This document shows, one piece after another, positions 10,891 to 20,993 of a DNA stretch of 64,000 bases. The notes below the pieces were generated by a model. It was not told the origin of the DNA. It did no database searches and saw nothing but the letters and a program-made list of their open reading frames with translations. The number at the start of each line of letters is the position of its first letter. Position 1 is the first letter of the stretch. Source of the DNA: Paenibacillus hexagrammi (lineage in GTDB: Bacteria; Bacillota; Bacilli; Paenibacillales; NBRC-103111); the NCBI RefSeq assembly GCF_021513275.1, contig NZ_CP090978.1, forward strand, positions 5,885,001-5,949,000, read 5' to 3'. The position numbers were made by a program, and so were the translations under genes.

Positions 10891-11607
10891 TCACCTCCAG
10901 CGCTTTCTTTCGAGTACTTGTATGCTAAGCACGATAAACATAGCGGCTAACGTGATGTAGAACACGATGTCTCCCCCATGCAAAACGCCCTTCTGCAAAT
11001 TGGCCATATGGCTGGTCAGGGAGAACTGGCCGATCCAATCCTTCAGCTTACCACCGAATGCATCGCCTAACCAATCCAGCAGCCATAAGAGAAGCAAAAT
11101 GACGAACCCTGCGATCCCAGCAACCATCTGGTTGTTGGTCAAGCTTGAGGCAAATAGGCCGATAGCCATCATGGCGCAGCCCAGCAGAAACATGCTGAGG
11201 TAGGACAGCCAAAGAATCGGTTTATCTAACTCTCCAAATGCAGACATAATCAGCGGATAAATCAGACTGACAGCTACTAGACCGATTTGGACGATAAATG
11301 CAGACAAATACTTGCCCAGTACAATTTCGCTGATACCAGCGGGCGACGTCAGCAGCAGCTCGTCCGTACCTTGGCGGAATTCATCCGCCACCAGCCGCAT
11401 CGTCAGCAGGGGAATGATGAACAAGTAAATGAACGTCGTATTCCCTACTACATAGCGCGCGTCGACAATCGGCGGCTGTCCGACAACAAAGTTGACATAG
11501 AAAAAGAAGCTGGACAGCACAATATAGAAAGCAAACGCTACATAAGCAACGGGGGAATAAAAATACATTTGAAGCTCTTTGGAGCAAATAGCCCACACTC
11601 TACGCAT
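10891..11607 (-). CDS. ABC transporter permease (GldF-like, ABC-2 type)
   Basis: 238 residues with six hydrophobic segments, including YFYSPVAYVAFAFYIVLSSF and a WLLDWLGDAF helix. An ABC-2 type loop, MRLVADEFRQGTDELLLTSP, matches permeases of the GldF/NosY kind that work with a separate ATPase. ATG 11607 overlaps the ATPase stop by 8 bases and sits behind GAGGAGG inside the upstream gene. Confidence 0.87.
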   Translation of the reverse strand: MRRVWAICSKELQMYFYSPVAYVAFAFYIVLSSFFFYVNFVVGQPPIVDARYVVGNTTFIYLFIIPLLTMRLVADEFRQGTDELLLTSPAGISEIVLGKYLSAFIVQIGLVAVSLIYPLIMSAFGELDKPILWLSYLSMFLLGCAMMAIGLFASSLTNNQMVAGIAGFVILLLLWLLDWLGDAFGGKLKDWIGQFSLTSHMANLQKGVLHGGDIVFYITLAAMFIVLSIQVLERKRWR

Positions 11608-12703
11608 CGACGGCTGCCTCCTCTTCATCTTGATCGGCGTCTACCGTTCCGGCCTCGTCTGTAGTCAGCTTGAGGAAGATATCCTCCAGGCTTAGGCTCT
11701 CCCGCTTCATCTCCAGAATCGGAAAGCCTGCGTGCGCCAATCGGAAGAACACTTCTTCACGGATGTCCGAACGATCCGCGGAAGTAATCAGCAGCTTTAC
11801 GGATCCCATAGCAGCAGCATGAACCTCTTGCGAGTCTGCAGTGCCGGTGCTGGTGTCGGTGTCAGTGTCGGCATCCGCCAGCGGGAGGCTTGGCTCACCG
11901 GTCGATTGTTCGCTGCCTGATAGGATGTCGGCGGTATCCAGCTCCTTCACCTTCGCGACGGACTCAAGCCCGCGCAGCTCGGTAATAATCCGCTCCCGAG
12001 GTCCCTTGACCTCGAGTGAGACCTCGAACGTCTCGCCCATCGTGCGGCCAAGATTCTCCGGACGCTCGTCAAGCACGACGCGTCCTTGGTTAATGATCAG
12101 CACGCGATTACAGAGCGTGTTGATCTCCGGCAAAATGTGCGTGCTTAGCAGCACCGTATGATTCTCACCCAGCTCGCGGATGAGCTGGCGGATCTCGATG
12201 ATCTGCTTGGGATCGAGCCCTGACGTGGGCTCATCCAGAATGAGCAGATCCGGATTGTGCAGGATGGCCTGAGCCAGCCCCAGACGCTGCTTGTAGCCCT
12301 TGGACAGGCCGCGGATGACCTGCTTCTCACGTCCCTGCAAGCCCAACTTCTCTATGGCTTCGCCAACACGAAGCTTCTGCTCGCGCGCCGGCACGTCACG
12401 CAAATTAGCAATAAAGTTCAAGTATGATTGTACCGTCATCTCCGGATAGAGCGGCGGCGTCTCCGGCAGGTAGCCGATCTTGCGGCGAGCTTTCTTGGGA
12501 CTGTCCGCCATTGAATGGCCATCCACCAGAATTTGTCCGTGCGTCGGATTCAGATACCCTGTAATCATCCGCATCGTCGTCGTTTTGCCAGCTCCGTTCG
12601 GCCCTAGAAAACCAACGATTTCACCGCGCTGCATCGAAAAATCGATGTTATGCACGCCGCGCTGATTCTCGTACAGCTTGCTGACTTGTTTCACCTCAAG
12701 CAT
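11600..12703 (-). CDS. ABC transporter ATP-binding protein (GldA-like)
   Basis: 367 residues. Walker A is GPNGAGKTT (near 35), the signature is RGLSKGYKQRLGLAQ, Walker B is LLILDEPTSGLDP and the H-loop is LSTHIL. The C-terminal region after about 215 carries a regulatory-like domain interrupted by an acidic, Asp/Thr-rich low-complexity insert (ADADTDTDTSTGTADSQ), which is unusual for this family. First gene of the four-gene exporter operon, with GAGGGTCA just before the ATG. Confidence 0.93.
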   Translation of the reverse strand: MLEVKQVSKLYENQRGVHNIDFSMQRGEIVGFLGPNGAGKTTTMRMITGYLNPTHGQILVDGHSMADSPKKARRKIGYLPETPPLYPEMTVQSYLNFIANLRDVPAREQKLRVGEAIEKLGLQGREKQVIRGLSKGYKQRLGLAQAILHNPDLLILDEPTSGLDPKQIIEIRQLIRELGENHTVLLSTHILPEINTLCNRVLIINQGRVVLDERPENLGRTMGETFEVSLEVKGPRERIITELRGLESVAKVKELDTADILSGSEQSTGEPSLPLADADTDTDTSTGTADSQEVHAAAMGSVKLLITSADRSDIREEVFFRLAHAGFPILEMKRESLSLEDIFLKLTTDEAGTVDADQDEEEAAVDA

Positions 12704-12879
12704 GAATGACCCTCCATTTCAAACGTTCGTTCATAAGAAACCTCCCTCAATATACCCTTGGAACAATAAGCCAACCTTAAGCGAAACTGAAAATTAGATT
12801 AAAAAATTGTGTCTAAGTTGTGAACCCATCTAGTGTAAGAGGAAACTTTCACCTTCCATCTATGTCCAATTTAACTGTA

Positions 12880-12926
12880 AACAAAACAAGCTGCCCCTCA
12901 AGTAGATTCACTTGAAGAACAGCTTG
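12880..12926 (-). terminator. Terminator of the 598-codon membrane protein gene
   Basis: On the minus strand CAAGCTG and inner TTCAAGT pair with ACTTGA(GGGG) and CAGCTTG, followed by TTTTGTTT. It lies 30 bases past the stop at 12956. Confidence 0.75.
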
Positions 12927-12955
12927 AAGCCTCTGCATGGTTACGTTTGTCAAGT

Positions 12956-14737
12956 CTATGTAGACAGCTTGTTTCGAGATCTGGGGGCTTTGCTTTCACC
13001 CAAGCTTCCCTGTCTGTCGAAAAGTGCTGCGGGCACGCCCAGCACTCGCAACAGCTCCTGATGCTCTTGGGCCAAGCGCTGTATGCCCTGTCCGATATCC
13101 CTATAAACTCCTTCCATATCCTGGTCCGACATCTGCCCCAGATTGATCGAATTATCCTCGCTTAACAACGGTATTCTTACAGGCGCACCCGTTTCCAGTG
13201 TATGATGCAGCTTGAAATCCACAAGGTGATGGGATAGTTGATCTTCCGCACTATAGATGCCTAAGCGGATACGACTATTTCTTTCGGTCACATAAGGGTC
13301 CTGTCTCGTCTTATCGACCGTAATATCACCCTCATAATTAAAGGGGCTTTGCGGTATTTCTTCGGGCATCCTTATTTTAAAATGATAATTGCTTGTCTCA
13401 CGATCAGCCAGCGTTTTTCTGTCATAAGCCAGCTGAGCTGAAAAATCGGTCTCATTCACTGCCTGATCTTCCGGATGCAGCTTCATATTCAAAGCGACTT
13501 TGCCCTGCATGCGGGAATCATCTACTTCTTGCGTATGGAGGAACGTTATCTCTTCTTTGTCACCTTGCTGCTGATTGGTACTCGCGATCGACAGTAACGT
13601 ATAGGTTAGTGAGCTGTTTGCCTTCCAGCTTCCTAGCTTGACGGTCACAGCCTCGTCGGCTACCCCATCTTTGACGTCAAAGTCCAGTTTGCGCTGGAGA
13701 ATCCGGTGATGGCGATCAATATAGACTTTCATCGTTAAGCCATCACGCAGCGTCTGTCCTGAAGCAACCTGCTTGAAGCCTGCAGCCAACTGCTTCCACT
13801 GCTGCAAAAACTGCTCTTTCTCCAAATACTTGACCGGATAACCGCTGTCACTGATCAAGAGGCGTGTACTCAGCAAGCGATCATAGAGTTTATTCTGAAG
13901 CTCTTGGTCGTCGGCCAGTTTATCTGCAAAAACGCTCATTAGCCGCTTCATATCCTCATTACTAAATGAAATCGTTAGCTCCCGGCATTTGACGCTTGTT
14001 CCCGCTTCTTCTAATACACCGTTCTTATTTAATGTCACCTGTTCGGAGGCGATGCCGTCGGCGTACAGCTTCCCATACGGTAGCATCAATCTGCTAAACT
14101 CATCGGAGTCCATCCCAAGTGCATCCAACCATTCCTGCAAGCTTACAACCCGCTTGGGAAAGGCACCCATTTGGAAACGCTTCTTCATCTCATCGATGTC
14201 CTTCGCTTGTATATAGCCGTATTTATCATAAATAGCAGGTATCCGAAATAAAACCTTTTCCGAATCCATTGCGCTTTCGATTCCCAAAAAGGATGTATCG
14301 TCCACATACCAGTCCAGCTTCTGGGCGAACTGATGGTTGCCTGCATCTTCCTGTGTATCCATAACCAGCTGTGATTTGGCGATCACATCAAGTAAATCAG
14401 GCGGAAATTCGCCAGACGCATCGGGGTCAATTTGCACGTCGCTCAGCTCTAAAACGGAATGGATCGGCTGGTCCGGATTCAGCGTACCGTCCTTTGCCCA
14501 GTCCTCCCACAGCTTGAGCCAATCCTGACTCCAGCTCTCTATGGTGCTTACCTCCGATTGCAAATAGATCAGCTTTGGACTCTTGAATACGTCGAATTGT
14601 ATATATAAGGCCAGCGCCGCAAAGAGCAGCAAGAGAAACACAAGGGCGGAACAAAGTCCATATATCAGCTTTCGATTTGGCTTCAACCGTCGTTTTTCCG
14701 GGACAAATGGATTGGGAAAGGTATACTCCGAAGACAA
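12956..14737 (-). CDS. Membrane-anchored extracytoplasmic protein of unknown function
   Basis: I do not recognise this family. The protein is about 593 residues with a short basic cytoplasmic N-terminus (PEKRRLKPNRK) and a single membrane helix (IYGLCSALVFLLLLFAALALYI). About 550 extracytoplasmic residues follow, mixing helical and beta-rich stretches. Tryptophan-rich SWSQDWLKLWEDWAKDG follows the anchor, and later beta-strand segments (KVYIDRHHRILQRKLDFDV, FKIRMPEEIPQSPFNYEGDI) suggest lipoprotein-like or beta-sandwich domains. TTG 14737 is chosen because GGAGGAG lies 6 bases before it; the alternative TTG 14752 would place that site inside the gene. It is monocistronic. Confidence 0.75.
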   Translation of the reverse strand: MSSEYTFPNPFVPEKRRLKPNRKLIYGLCSALVFLLLLFAALALYIQFDVFKSPKLIYLQSEVSTIESWSQDWLKLWEDWAKDGTLNPDQPIHSVLELSDVQIDPDASGEFPPDLLDVIAKSQLVMDTQEDAGNHQFAQKLDWYVDDTSFLGIESAMDSEKVLFRIPAIYDKYGYIQAKDIDEMKKRFQMGAFPKRVVSLQEWLDALGMDSDEFSRLMLPYGKLYADGIASEQVTLNKNGVLEEAGTSVKCRELTISFSNEDMKRLMSVFADKLADDQELQNKLYDRLLSTRLLISDSGYPVKYLEKEQFLQQWKQLAAGFKQVASGQTLRDGLTMKVYIDRHHRILQRKLDFDVKDGVADEAVTVKLGSWKANSSLTYTLLSIASTNQQQGDKEEITFLHTQEVDDSRMQGKVALNMKLHPEDQAVNETDFSAQLAYDRKTLADRETSNYHFKIRMPEEIPQSPFNYEGDITVDKTRQDPYVTERNSRIRLGIYSAEDQLSHHLVDFKLHHTLETGAPVRIPLLSEDNSINLGQMSDQDMEGVYRDIGQGIQRLAQEHQELLRVLGVPAALFDRQGSLGESKAPRSRNKLST

Positions 14738-14900
14738 GACAAGCTCCTCCAATGCGACAAAAGTTCTAGTTTATTGACATAATTTCCACTTTATCATGGG
14801 AACATGTTGGTTGTATACCACATTTTGGGAGGTAGGGGCAGCGGCGTTTTGAAAAAAGCCGTGAAGCTCGTCCATCTTGGTCGGGCTTTACCAGCACACA

Positions 14901-14933
14901 AAAGAGCCATAGACAAATGTATGTCTATGGCTC
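14901..14933. terminator. Bidirectional terminator after the U32 peptidase
   Basis: GAGCCATAGACA pairs perfectly over 12 bases with TGTCTATGGCTC around a 6-base loop. On the minus strand the stem is followed by TTTTGTG, and on the plus strand by CTCGTTTTATT. It lies just past the peptidase stop at 14940. Confidence 0.85.
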
Positions 14934-14939
14934 CTCGTT

Positions 14940-17441
14940 TTATTTAATTAACTGTCCCCTAGTTACACCTAGTTGGTTGGTTGCTTTCAATGACTTCCAG
15001 ACCTGTGTTCCTGTTATTTGACCATTAATGGCACTGCGGTAAAGCGAAAGGACCTCTTTGACCTTATCCGGTGATTCCTCCAGGAATTCAACGCGGAAAG
15101 AGCGAATCCCCAGTTCCATAAAATGACTCAAATATTCGGCGCCGGACTGGTCGATCGCATTGTACACCGTATTGCGGCAGCCTTCATCGACACGCACCGG
15201 ATGTGACATACCTACGCGGTCCTGCAGCGATACGCGCTGCTCCTCACAAGGGCGTCCGCAGTTCGTATAGTCCGTTCCTTCGCTCAGGAACGTGCAGTAA
15301 ACGCAGTGCTCCGTATGGAACATCGGCATGTGCTGATGAATCACGACCTCCAGCTTGGACGTATCCGTGCGGCGGAGCAAGTCGACCATCTGCTGGATGT
15401 TCAAATCGTAGGAAGGCGTAACCTTCGAGAGGCCTGCCTCCAGGAACAGCGACGCGGTCTTATGGTTCGCCACATTCAGTGAGAAATCCCCGATCAGCTG
15501 CGGACGCGCTGCTTGCGGATTCTCCAGCTGATGCTTCAAGAAATAATAAACAGCACCTGTGTTACGGACAAGAACGGCATCCGGTCCAAGCTTTAAGATA
15601 TTGTTAAAATAGCCCGTTTCGCCAGGCATATGAATTCTCGGCGTGACTAAAGCAATCTTGCGGCCTGCGGCGTGAACCGCTTCGACAGCGGCAGGGAACT
15701 GCTTGATAAACTCAAAATCCGCGTAGATAAAGGATACGTCCATCTCGAGCACTGCCTTAACCTGGTCCAGGTTACGGCAAAGAGCGGTTAATTCCACCTG
15801 CTCAGGAGCAGAGGAAGGCATTGCCGGCGCATCGTCATATGCACCGACCATGCGCTTCACGTATGCGCGGGGCTTCTGACGCTCATCCTCCATCAGCTCG
15901 ACAGCCTGACGGCGCATGCTGTTCAGCTCTCTCATCGGTACGATCAATAGTCCGCCGAGGTCCAACTCCACTTGATCCAGCTCATAGATCGTACCGCCCA
16001 AACGACCGAATTGCTCACGGAAAAGCGTTTCGTCCATCGGGCGTTTCTCCGCAAGCACGAGCGGAAGCTCGGACTGGACAAAGACGGTATGGCCCGCTTG
16101 TGTGTCGGTCCACCAGCTTTTTAAAGGCTCCCCTTCGGAGCCGACGATCTTCACGTTAACCGGGAACGTGCGGTACGGCTTATCTGTTTCATACGTTTGG
16201 CGCAGACGTTTGTCCAAATGCGGGTCGTTCGTCTTCCAGATGCGGTCGCCGACATGCAGACGTCCGAGATTCACATCATTGCGCCCGCAAATGATTTCGA
16301 TGATACCGCCGCCTGCCTCGCCTTCCAGCTTTGTACCGCTGCGGCGCAAGTCGTAAATGCGCCCGCCCTCTTCCTTCTTCGTCGGGTCTCCGGCGTCAAA
16401 CACGATACCGTCGCCTCGTTTCAGCGGTGCTTCCAACTCACACACGACGCCGTCGCGCAGAATCTGCTTGACGCGTCCTACGAAAACGCCGCGGCTCTTC
16501 GGATACGTGCCCTCGACCAGCTGCTTATTGTTGGTCCCTTTCAGGAAGCCAACCGTAAAGCCTCGCGAGAAGCTCTGCTCCAGCTCACGCAATTCTTCCT
16601 TCGTCGGGCGAGGGTTCTCGCCGTCAAAATAACGGTCAATTGCCGCTCTGTACTTGCTCACCACGTTTGCTACGTATTCAGGGCTTTTCAAACGGCCTTC
16701 TATTTTAAAAGAGGTCACGCCAGCTTCAATAAGCTCAGGAACCAGCTCCAATGCGGCCAAATCTTTGGGAGACAGCAGGTAAGCCACATCACCCATCGGC
16801 TTCTGTACGCCGTCCACCATCAGGTCATACGGCAATCGGCAGGCCTGCGCGCACTCGCCGCGATTCGCCGAGCGTCCTCCCCACATTTCGGAAGTCAGAC
16901 ACTGGCCCGAGTAGGATACACAAAGCGCGCCATGCACGAACACTTCCATCGGAAGCTTCGCCTGGTCGCCGATCTGCTTGATCTGCTTTAAATTATTTTC
17001 ACGACCGAGCACGACGCGTTCAATATCAAAAGGCTTCGTGAACTCAACAGCCTCCGGCGACGTAATCGTCATCTGCGTGGAGCCGTGAATCGGGAAATCC
17101 GGTGAGATTTCGCGAATCATTTTCACAAGTCCTAAATCCTGCACGATCACAGCATCGACGCCCGCATCCACACATGCTTCGATTAACTCTTTGGCATCGG
17201 TCAGTTCTTCTTCAAACACAAGGATGTTGAACGTCAGAAAACCCTTTACTCCATATAAATGAAGGAACGACATAATATCCGGCAGCTCGTCCATCGTAAA
17301 ATTGTGGGCGCGAGCGCGGGCGTTAAACTTCTCCACACCAAAAAACACCGCATCGGCCCCATTGGCCACAGCGGCTCTCAAACAATCCCAGTCTCCGGCA
17401 GGAGCCAGGAGCTCTATATCTTCTCTGCGTATCGTACGCAT
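14940..17441 (-). CDS. U32 family peptidase with DUF3656 domain
   Basis: 833 residues from ATG 17441, which has AAAGGA 9 bases upstream; the much longer open frame would run into the divergent promoter region. It begins RREDIELLAPAGDWDCLRAAV and carries the U32 signature MEVFVHGALCVSYSGQC with conserved downstream Cys (GECAQACRLPYDL). After the peptidase part (to about 400) come a DUF3656-type region and a second TIM-barrel-like half with HTEHCVYC and NCGRPCE cysteines, consistent with an iron-sulfur site. Homologues act in RNA or tRNA modification (ho5U) and collagenase-like roles. The large two-part form is typical of Firmicutes. Confidence 0.9.
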   Translation of the reverse strand: MRTIRREDIELLAPAGDWDCLRAAVANGADAVFFGVEKFNARARAHNFTMDELPDIMSFLHLYGVKGFLTFNILVFEEELTDAKELIEACVDAGVDAVIVQDLGLVKMIREISPDFPIHGSTQMTITSPEAVEFTKPFDIERVVLGRENNLKQIKQIGDQAKLPMEVFVHGALCVSYSGQCLTSEMWGGRSANRGECAQACRLPYDLMVDGVQKPMGDVAYLLSPKDLAALELVPELIEAGVTSFKIEGRLKSPEYVANVVSKYRAAIDRYFDGENPRPTKEELRELEQSFSRGFTVGFLKGTNNKQLVEGTYPKSRGVFVGRVKQILRDGVVCELEAPLKRGDGIVFDAGDPTKKEEGGRIYDLRRSGTKLEGEAGGGIIEIICGRNDVNLGRLHVGDRIWKTNDPHLDKRLRQTYETDKPYRTFPVNVKIVGSEGEPLKSWWTDTQAGHTVFVQSELPLVLAEKRPMDETLFREQFGRLGGTIYELDQVELDLGGLLIVPMRELNSMRRQAVELMEDERQKPRAYVKRMVGAYDDAPAMPSSAPEQVELTALCRNLDQVKAVLEMDVSFIYADFEFIKQFPAAVEAVHAAGRKIALVTPRIHMPGETGYFNNILKLGPDAVLVRNTGAVYYFLKHQLENPQAARPQLIGDFSLNVANHKTASLFLEAGLSKVTPSYDLNIQQMVDLLRRTDTSKLEVVIHQHMPMFHTEHCVYCTFLSEGTDYTNCGRPCEEQRVSLQDRVGMSHPVRVDEGCRNTVYNAIDQSGAEYLSHFMELGIRSFRVEFLEESPDKVKEVLSLYRSAINGQITGTQVWKSLKATNQLGVTRGQLIK

Positions 17442-17481
17442 GGCAGCAAATCCTTTCAATCGCATCTTTATGCATAATAAA

Positions 17482-17528
17482 AAATAGCCTTCCCTTAAGT
17501 GTAACAGATAAAGAGGGATGGAAGCTAT
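17482..17528 (-). terminator. Possible attenuator hairpin in the U32 leader
   Basis: On the minus strand ATAGCTTCC pairs with GGAAGGCTAT (one bulge) around a long loop, and is followed by TTTTTTATT. It lies about 40 bases upstream of the U32 start with no gene before it to terminate, so it may be a leader hairpin. The promoter feeding it was not identified. Confidence 0.4.
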
Positions 17529-17661
17529 AGAAATGGTTGGACAATACCTATCCTCGGCATAAAAAAGAAGGTACATACCCGCTTGTCGTTTCGTTGTTCT
17601 TGGTTTCGACACAAACCGTTTCTTCTCCCCATAAAACCTCCCCAGCAAGGCTCTCCATAAG

Positions 17662-17690
17662 TTAACAAAGCCAGGAGTAAATGCTATAAT
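17662..17690 (+). promoter_or_regulatory. Strong sigma-A promoter for the Dlt-like operon
   Basis: TTAACA (17662-17667), a 17-base spacer, and a perfect TATAAT (17685-17690) precede the exported FG-GAP gene. Transcription should begin near 17697, about 34 bases before the TTG start and with GAGGG at 17719-17723 as ribosome site. Confidence 0.75.
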
Positions 17691-17730
17691 GGCAAGGAAA
17701 CTCACCATATGAATAGTTGAGGGATATGTA

Positions 17731-20700
17731 TTGAACTTGTCGAAATTTCGTCTATGGAAGCTGCTGGGCGGGATTATGTTCATTCTCGTTGTCCTCGGCG
17801 CGGTTTTGTTTGCCATTCCGAAAACCGACGAGGTGAAGCTGCTTTACGCAACGAATGGAGACAGCTATGACACGGCAGCCTACGGGAATTTTGAGCAGAG
17901 CCTGCAAGCCAATCTGCGTCTTGAACGCCGAGCCCTGAGCGGCTTGTCCGCACGAAGCTTGAGCAAGTATGACGCCGTTTACCTGGACCCGGCCCTAAAA
18001 AGTGCAGCCGATTGGTCTAAGGAAGCAACGATATTAATGAAGTACACGCAAAACGGAGGCCATCTTTTACTGGAAAACAGCTACGCTGCCAGCTTCCCTC
18101 CCGAGTTCTTAGGAGCGAAAGAGGTTGTTACGATCGGAAAAGAGACCGGTGCTCCCGCCGACTCGCCGGGGATCAGCTATCCTCCGGTCGCGTACAATCT
18201 GCAAGGCCTGCAGCAGGTATTCCAGCTATTTACGGACACGTATTTCAAGCACAACACGCTGGCTGATCTGCCTGGTTTCAATTGGGGCTACGGTCTCGTG
18301 CCGGACACTGCGCAGACCATCGTGGCCCGAAACGGTCTTGCCCTATGCGCCGTCCAGCAAACAGGCGAAGGGAGCGTGCTGCTCAGCAGCAGCTTTTTGC
18401 CGAACCGCTATTTCGCAACGGGCTTTGATATGACGGGAGGAAGCGATCCGGCGCAGGGCTTCAGCGAGTACGCAGCCAAGTATAAGGCGGAAAGCAAACC
18501 AACGCCGGGAGCGACCTACTTCAATAAGAGGGATTTGCCGCTGAACCAGCCTTCATTCAGCTTCTCGTTCGCGGCGGCGAATATGGAGTTCCGCAGTGAG
18601 ATGCTGTCGTATGTGTCCAAAGAGAAGCTTGGGTACAGCATCAAAAAGGTACTCGGCCCTTACGGGAGACCGGCTATGGCGTTTCAGAACCATTTTGAGG
18701 CGATGCCGGCGATTCAGCAAAAGGACGGCATCGCTTGGGCCGAGCTGCTGAAGAAGTATAACGAGGTTCCCTCGTTTACACTCGTACGCAGCTCGTTCTA
18801 TTGGGGGCAGTGGCGCGAAAGCATCACCGCGCAGCTGAATACGGGGACGAATGAGCAGCCGCAATTCGTCGGGGAGCTGGTCGGCTCCGGCTACGCGAGC
18901 GGCCTCCATGTAATGGCGGGCGGCGTGCCGCTGCGCCAAGCCCTGTTCCCGGAATATCGCGATCTGGCGAGCGCGATTGAGCGTCCCTACCGCGCGTATC
19001 CGGCCGCGGGAGACTTCAACGGCGACGGCCGCACGGATCTTGCGGCCGGCAGCGCCGACGGATTCGTGTACCTTTACACGAATCAAGGGCCGGATCCGGC
19101 GGCCTACACGAGTGAGCCGCCGCCAGTGGGCCTCGCGCTGCCGGACACGTTCGGCGCCGCGCAAAAGCTGATGCTGGCGTCCGGCAGGCCGCTCCAGCTC
19201 AGCTCTTACACCACCGTTCACGCGGCTGACGTGAACGGGGACGGGCGCACGGACCTCATCGTCTCCGATGAGTCCGGCGCCGTACTGGCGCTGCCGCAGC
19301 TAACGGGCGGCAGCTTCGGGGAGCCCGCGGCCGTGCGCGCGGGCGGCAAGCCCTTGACGCTGCCTGGCGGAGCGGCAGCGGTGGCGGTCGCCGACGTGAA
19401 CGGCGACGGCGGGCTCGACCTCGCGGCCGGAGATGCAGCCGGGCGCGTGTACTTGTACTGCAAGGCCGCGGCGCAGCCGGCCTTGATCTGGCAGCGGGCA
19501 GCGAGCTGTTCCAGCTGCCCGAGGGGCGGACGCATGCCGCGCCTGCGGTGCGCGACATGAACGGCGACGGCCGACCTGATCTCGTGGTCGGCAGCAATGA
19601 AGGGGACCTGCTGGTCTATCTCCAAGGCGCCGATGGCGCTTGGAGCTTGAAGGGCCCCTCGAGGGTGCAACCCTGAATCAAGTGGGCAATCATGCTCTGA
19701 TTGCCGGGCATTACTCCGTTCCGTTATGGATGGATCTGAATCATGACGGTAAGGAGGATCTGATCGTGGGAGGCGTCGAGTTTGGCTCTCCGGTGCCGAT
19801 CGATGATCCGAAGTTCCCTTACCCGGCAGAGCTCAAGGAATTTATTCAATATACCCAGGATCAACACATGCAGTTGAATCCGCATGTATTTGTCCATAAT
19901 TATAAAAGCGATGAAGAAGAAGCTCAGGAGCTTCTCATGCAAAAACGAGCGTTCGCCAATCTCGGCATTCCCTGGACGCATCCGGGCACGAACCAGCATA
20001 CCTGGCGGGTGAACAACCCGAATCATCAGCAAACAATGCGAAGCGAACAGGCGCAGGACATGTGGTACAACTTCGGCTTCCTGCCGTCGGAATCGCCGGT
20101 ATTGTCCAGACCCGAATCAGTCTGGTCTCTTCCTTTCCTCCTTCAGGGAGAACAACGCGATGGCAAACCGTTCCTGATTCACACACCTACTCCTGTCCTC
20201 AGACAGGGGATTACGCTACGACTGACGTATTCGATTCAATGGTGAAGCTGGATATGCCGATCGATTATTTCGAGCATATCGAGTACCATTTTCCGATACC
20301 GTCCAAGATTGCCGATTTAACCGAGTTCGCCGATTACTTCGATAAGCTTAGAACGGCGCACGATTATAACTTCATGAGTGAAACCCAGATGGCTCAGTCG
20401 TTCCTGACGGCCATTCAGGGCAAAGTAGAAATAAAACGCACTTGGGGTTCTTATTTATTGGACAAGGTGAAGGATCTTGTAAAAGGCGGGGTTCCACACT
20501 GGCATGCTACGATTACGCCAAACATCGATCCGATTTCCGAATTGGCCGGACCTTATGCCCGCACACTCGGAGTGGTCATCGAGAAAGGCGCAGCATTTAG
20601 CAACCTTAGTCTGGACACCACCTCAGACATCTACACATCTCAGGGCTCCCGAATGTACATCGGTCTGGACAAGCCCGTCATAGTTGGTATTCAGCCCAAT

Positions 20701-20937
20701 CAGGACCGTTTACATCTGATCCGTTCTAATGTACCTGTTGAAATCACTTCGCAGGACGGCGTCTATCACATCCAATTGCAAGCAGCAGGCTTGCAGCAGG
20801 TGAAGCTTTACAGTAGGGATGAGCTTCATATTGAAGCAGCCGGTGCTGATATCAAGCATGATGCTGAGGCACATACCTATACCATCACCCGATACGGGGA
20901 TGCAGCTGAATTCATGTTAACGAAGGCGCAGCAGTAA
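17731..20937 (+). CDS. Large exported FG-GAP/VCBS repeat protein (frame broken three times)
   Basis: With three single-base corrections this reads as one protein of about 1069 residues. It has an N-terminal membrane anchor (LLGGIMFILVVLGAVLFAI) and a Rossmann-like or glutamine-amidotransferase-like domain (YDAVYLDPALK, NGGHLLLENSY). At least five calcium-binding-type FG-GAP repeats follow (DFNGDGRTDL, DVNGDGRTDL, DVNGDGGLDL, DMNGDGRPDL, DLNHDGKEDL). The C-terminal region contains DMPIDYFEHIEYHF and may be a deacetylase-like barrel. Frame moves by minus one near 19480 (GGCCTT), 19656 (CCCC) and 20207 (GGGG). Each corrected junction restores repeat or domain continuity, so sequencing error is likelier than decay. 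The TTG start has GAGGG 7 bases upstream. First gene of the Dlt-like operon; its enzymatic role is unknown. Confidence 0.7.
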
Positions 20938-20960
20938 CTGAATTGCCGCCTTCCTTTTTT
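20922..20960 (+). terminator. Terminator-like hairpin inside the Dlt-like operon
   Basis: GAAGGCG (20922-20928) pairs with CGCCTTC (20947-20953) across the stop codon of the FG-GAP gene, followed by TTTTTT and a second T-run. The carrier-protein gene starts 40 bases later with no separate promoter visible. This is therefore probably a partial terminator that lowers expression of the downstream genes. Confidence 0.5.
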
Positions 20961-20993
20961 CATTTTTAACCCTAGAACCGGAGGTTGGTCCGC

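Noticed and set aside
17442-17816. 125-residue N-terminal extension of the U32 peptidase
   Set aside because: The extension crosses the divergent promoter region, and the family start with AAAGGA upstream fits ATG 17441.
19470-20215. Programmed frameshifting in the FG-GAP gene
   Set aside because: Three breaks of the same sign at different GC runs, with no slippery heptamer or stimulatory structure seen, match the error pattern in other genes.
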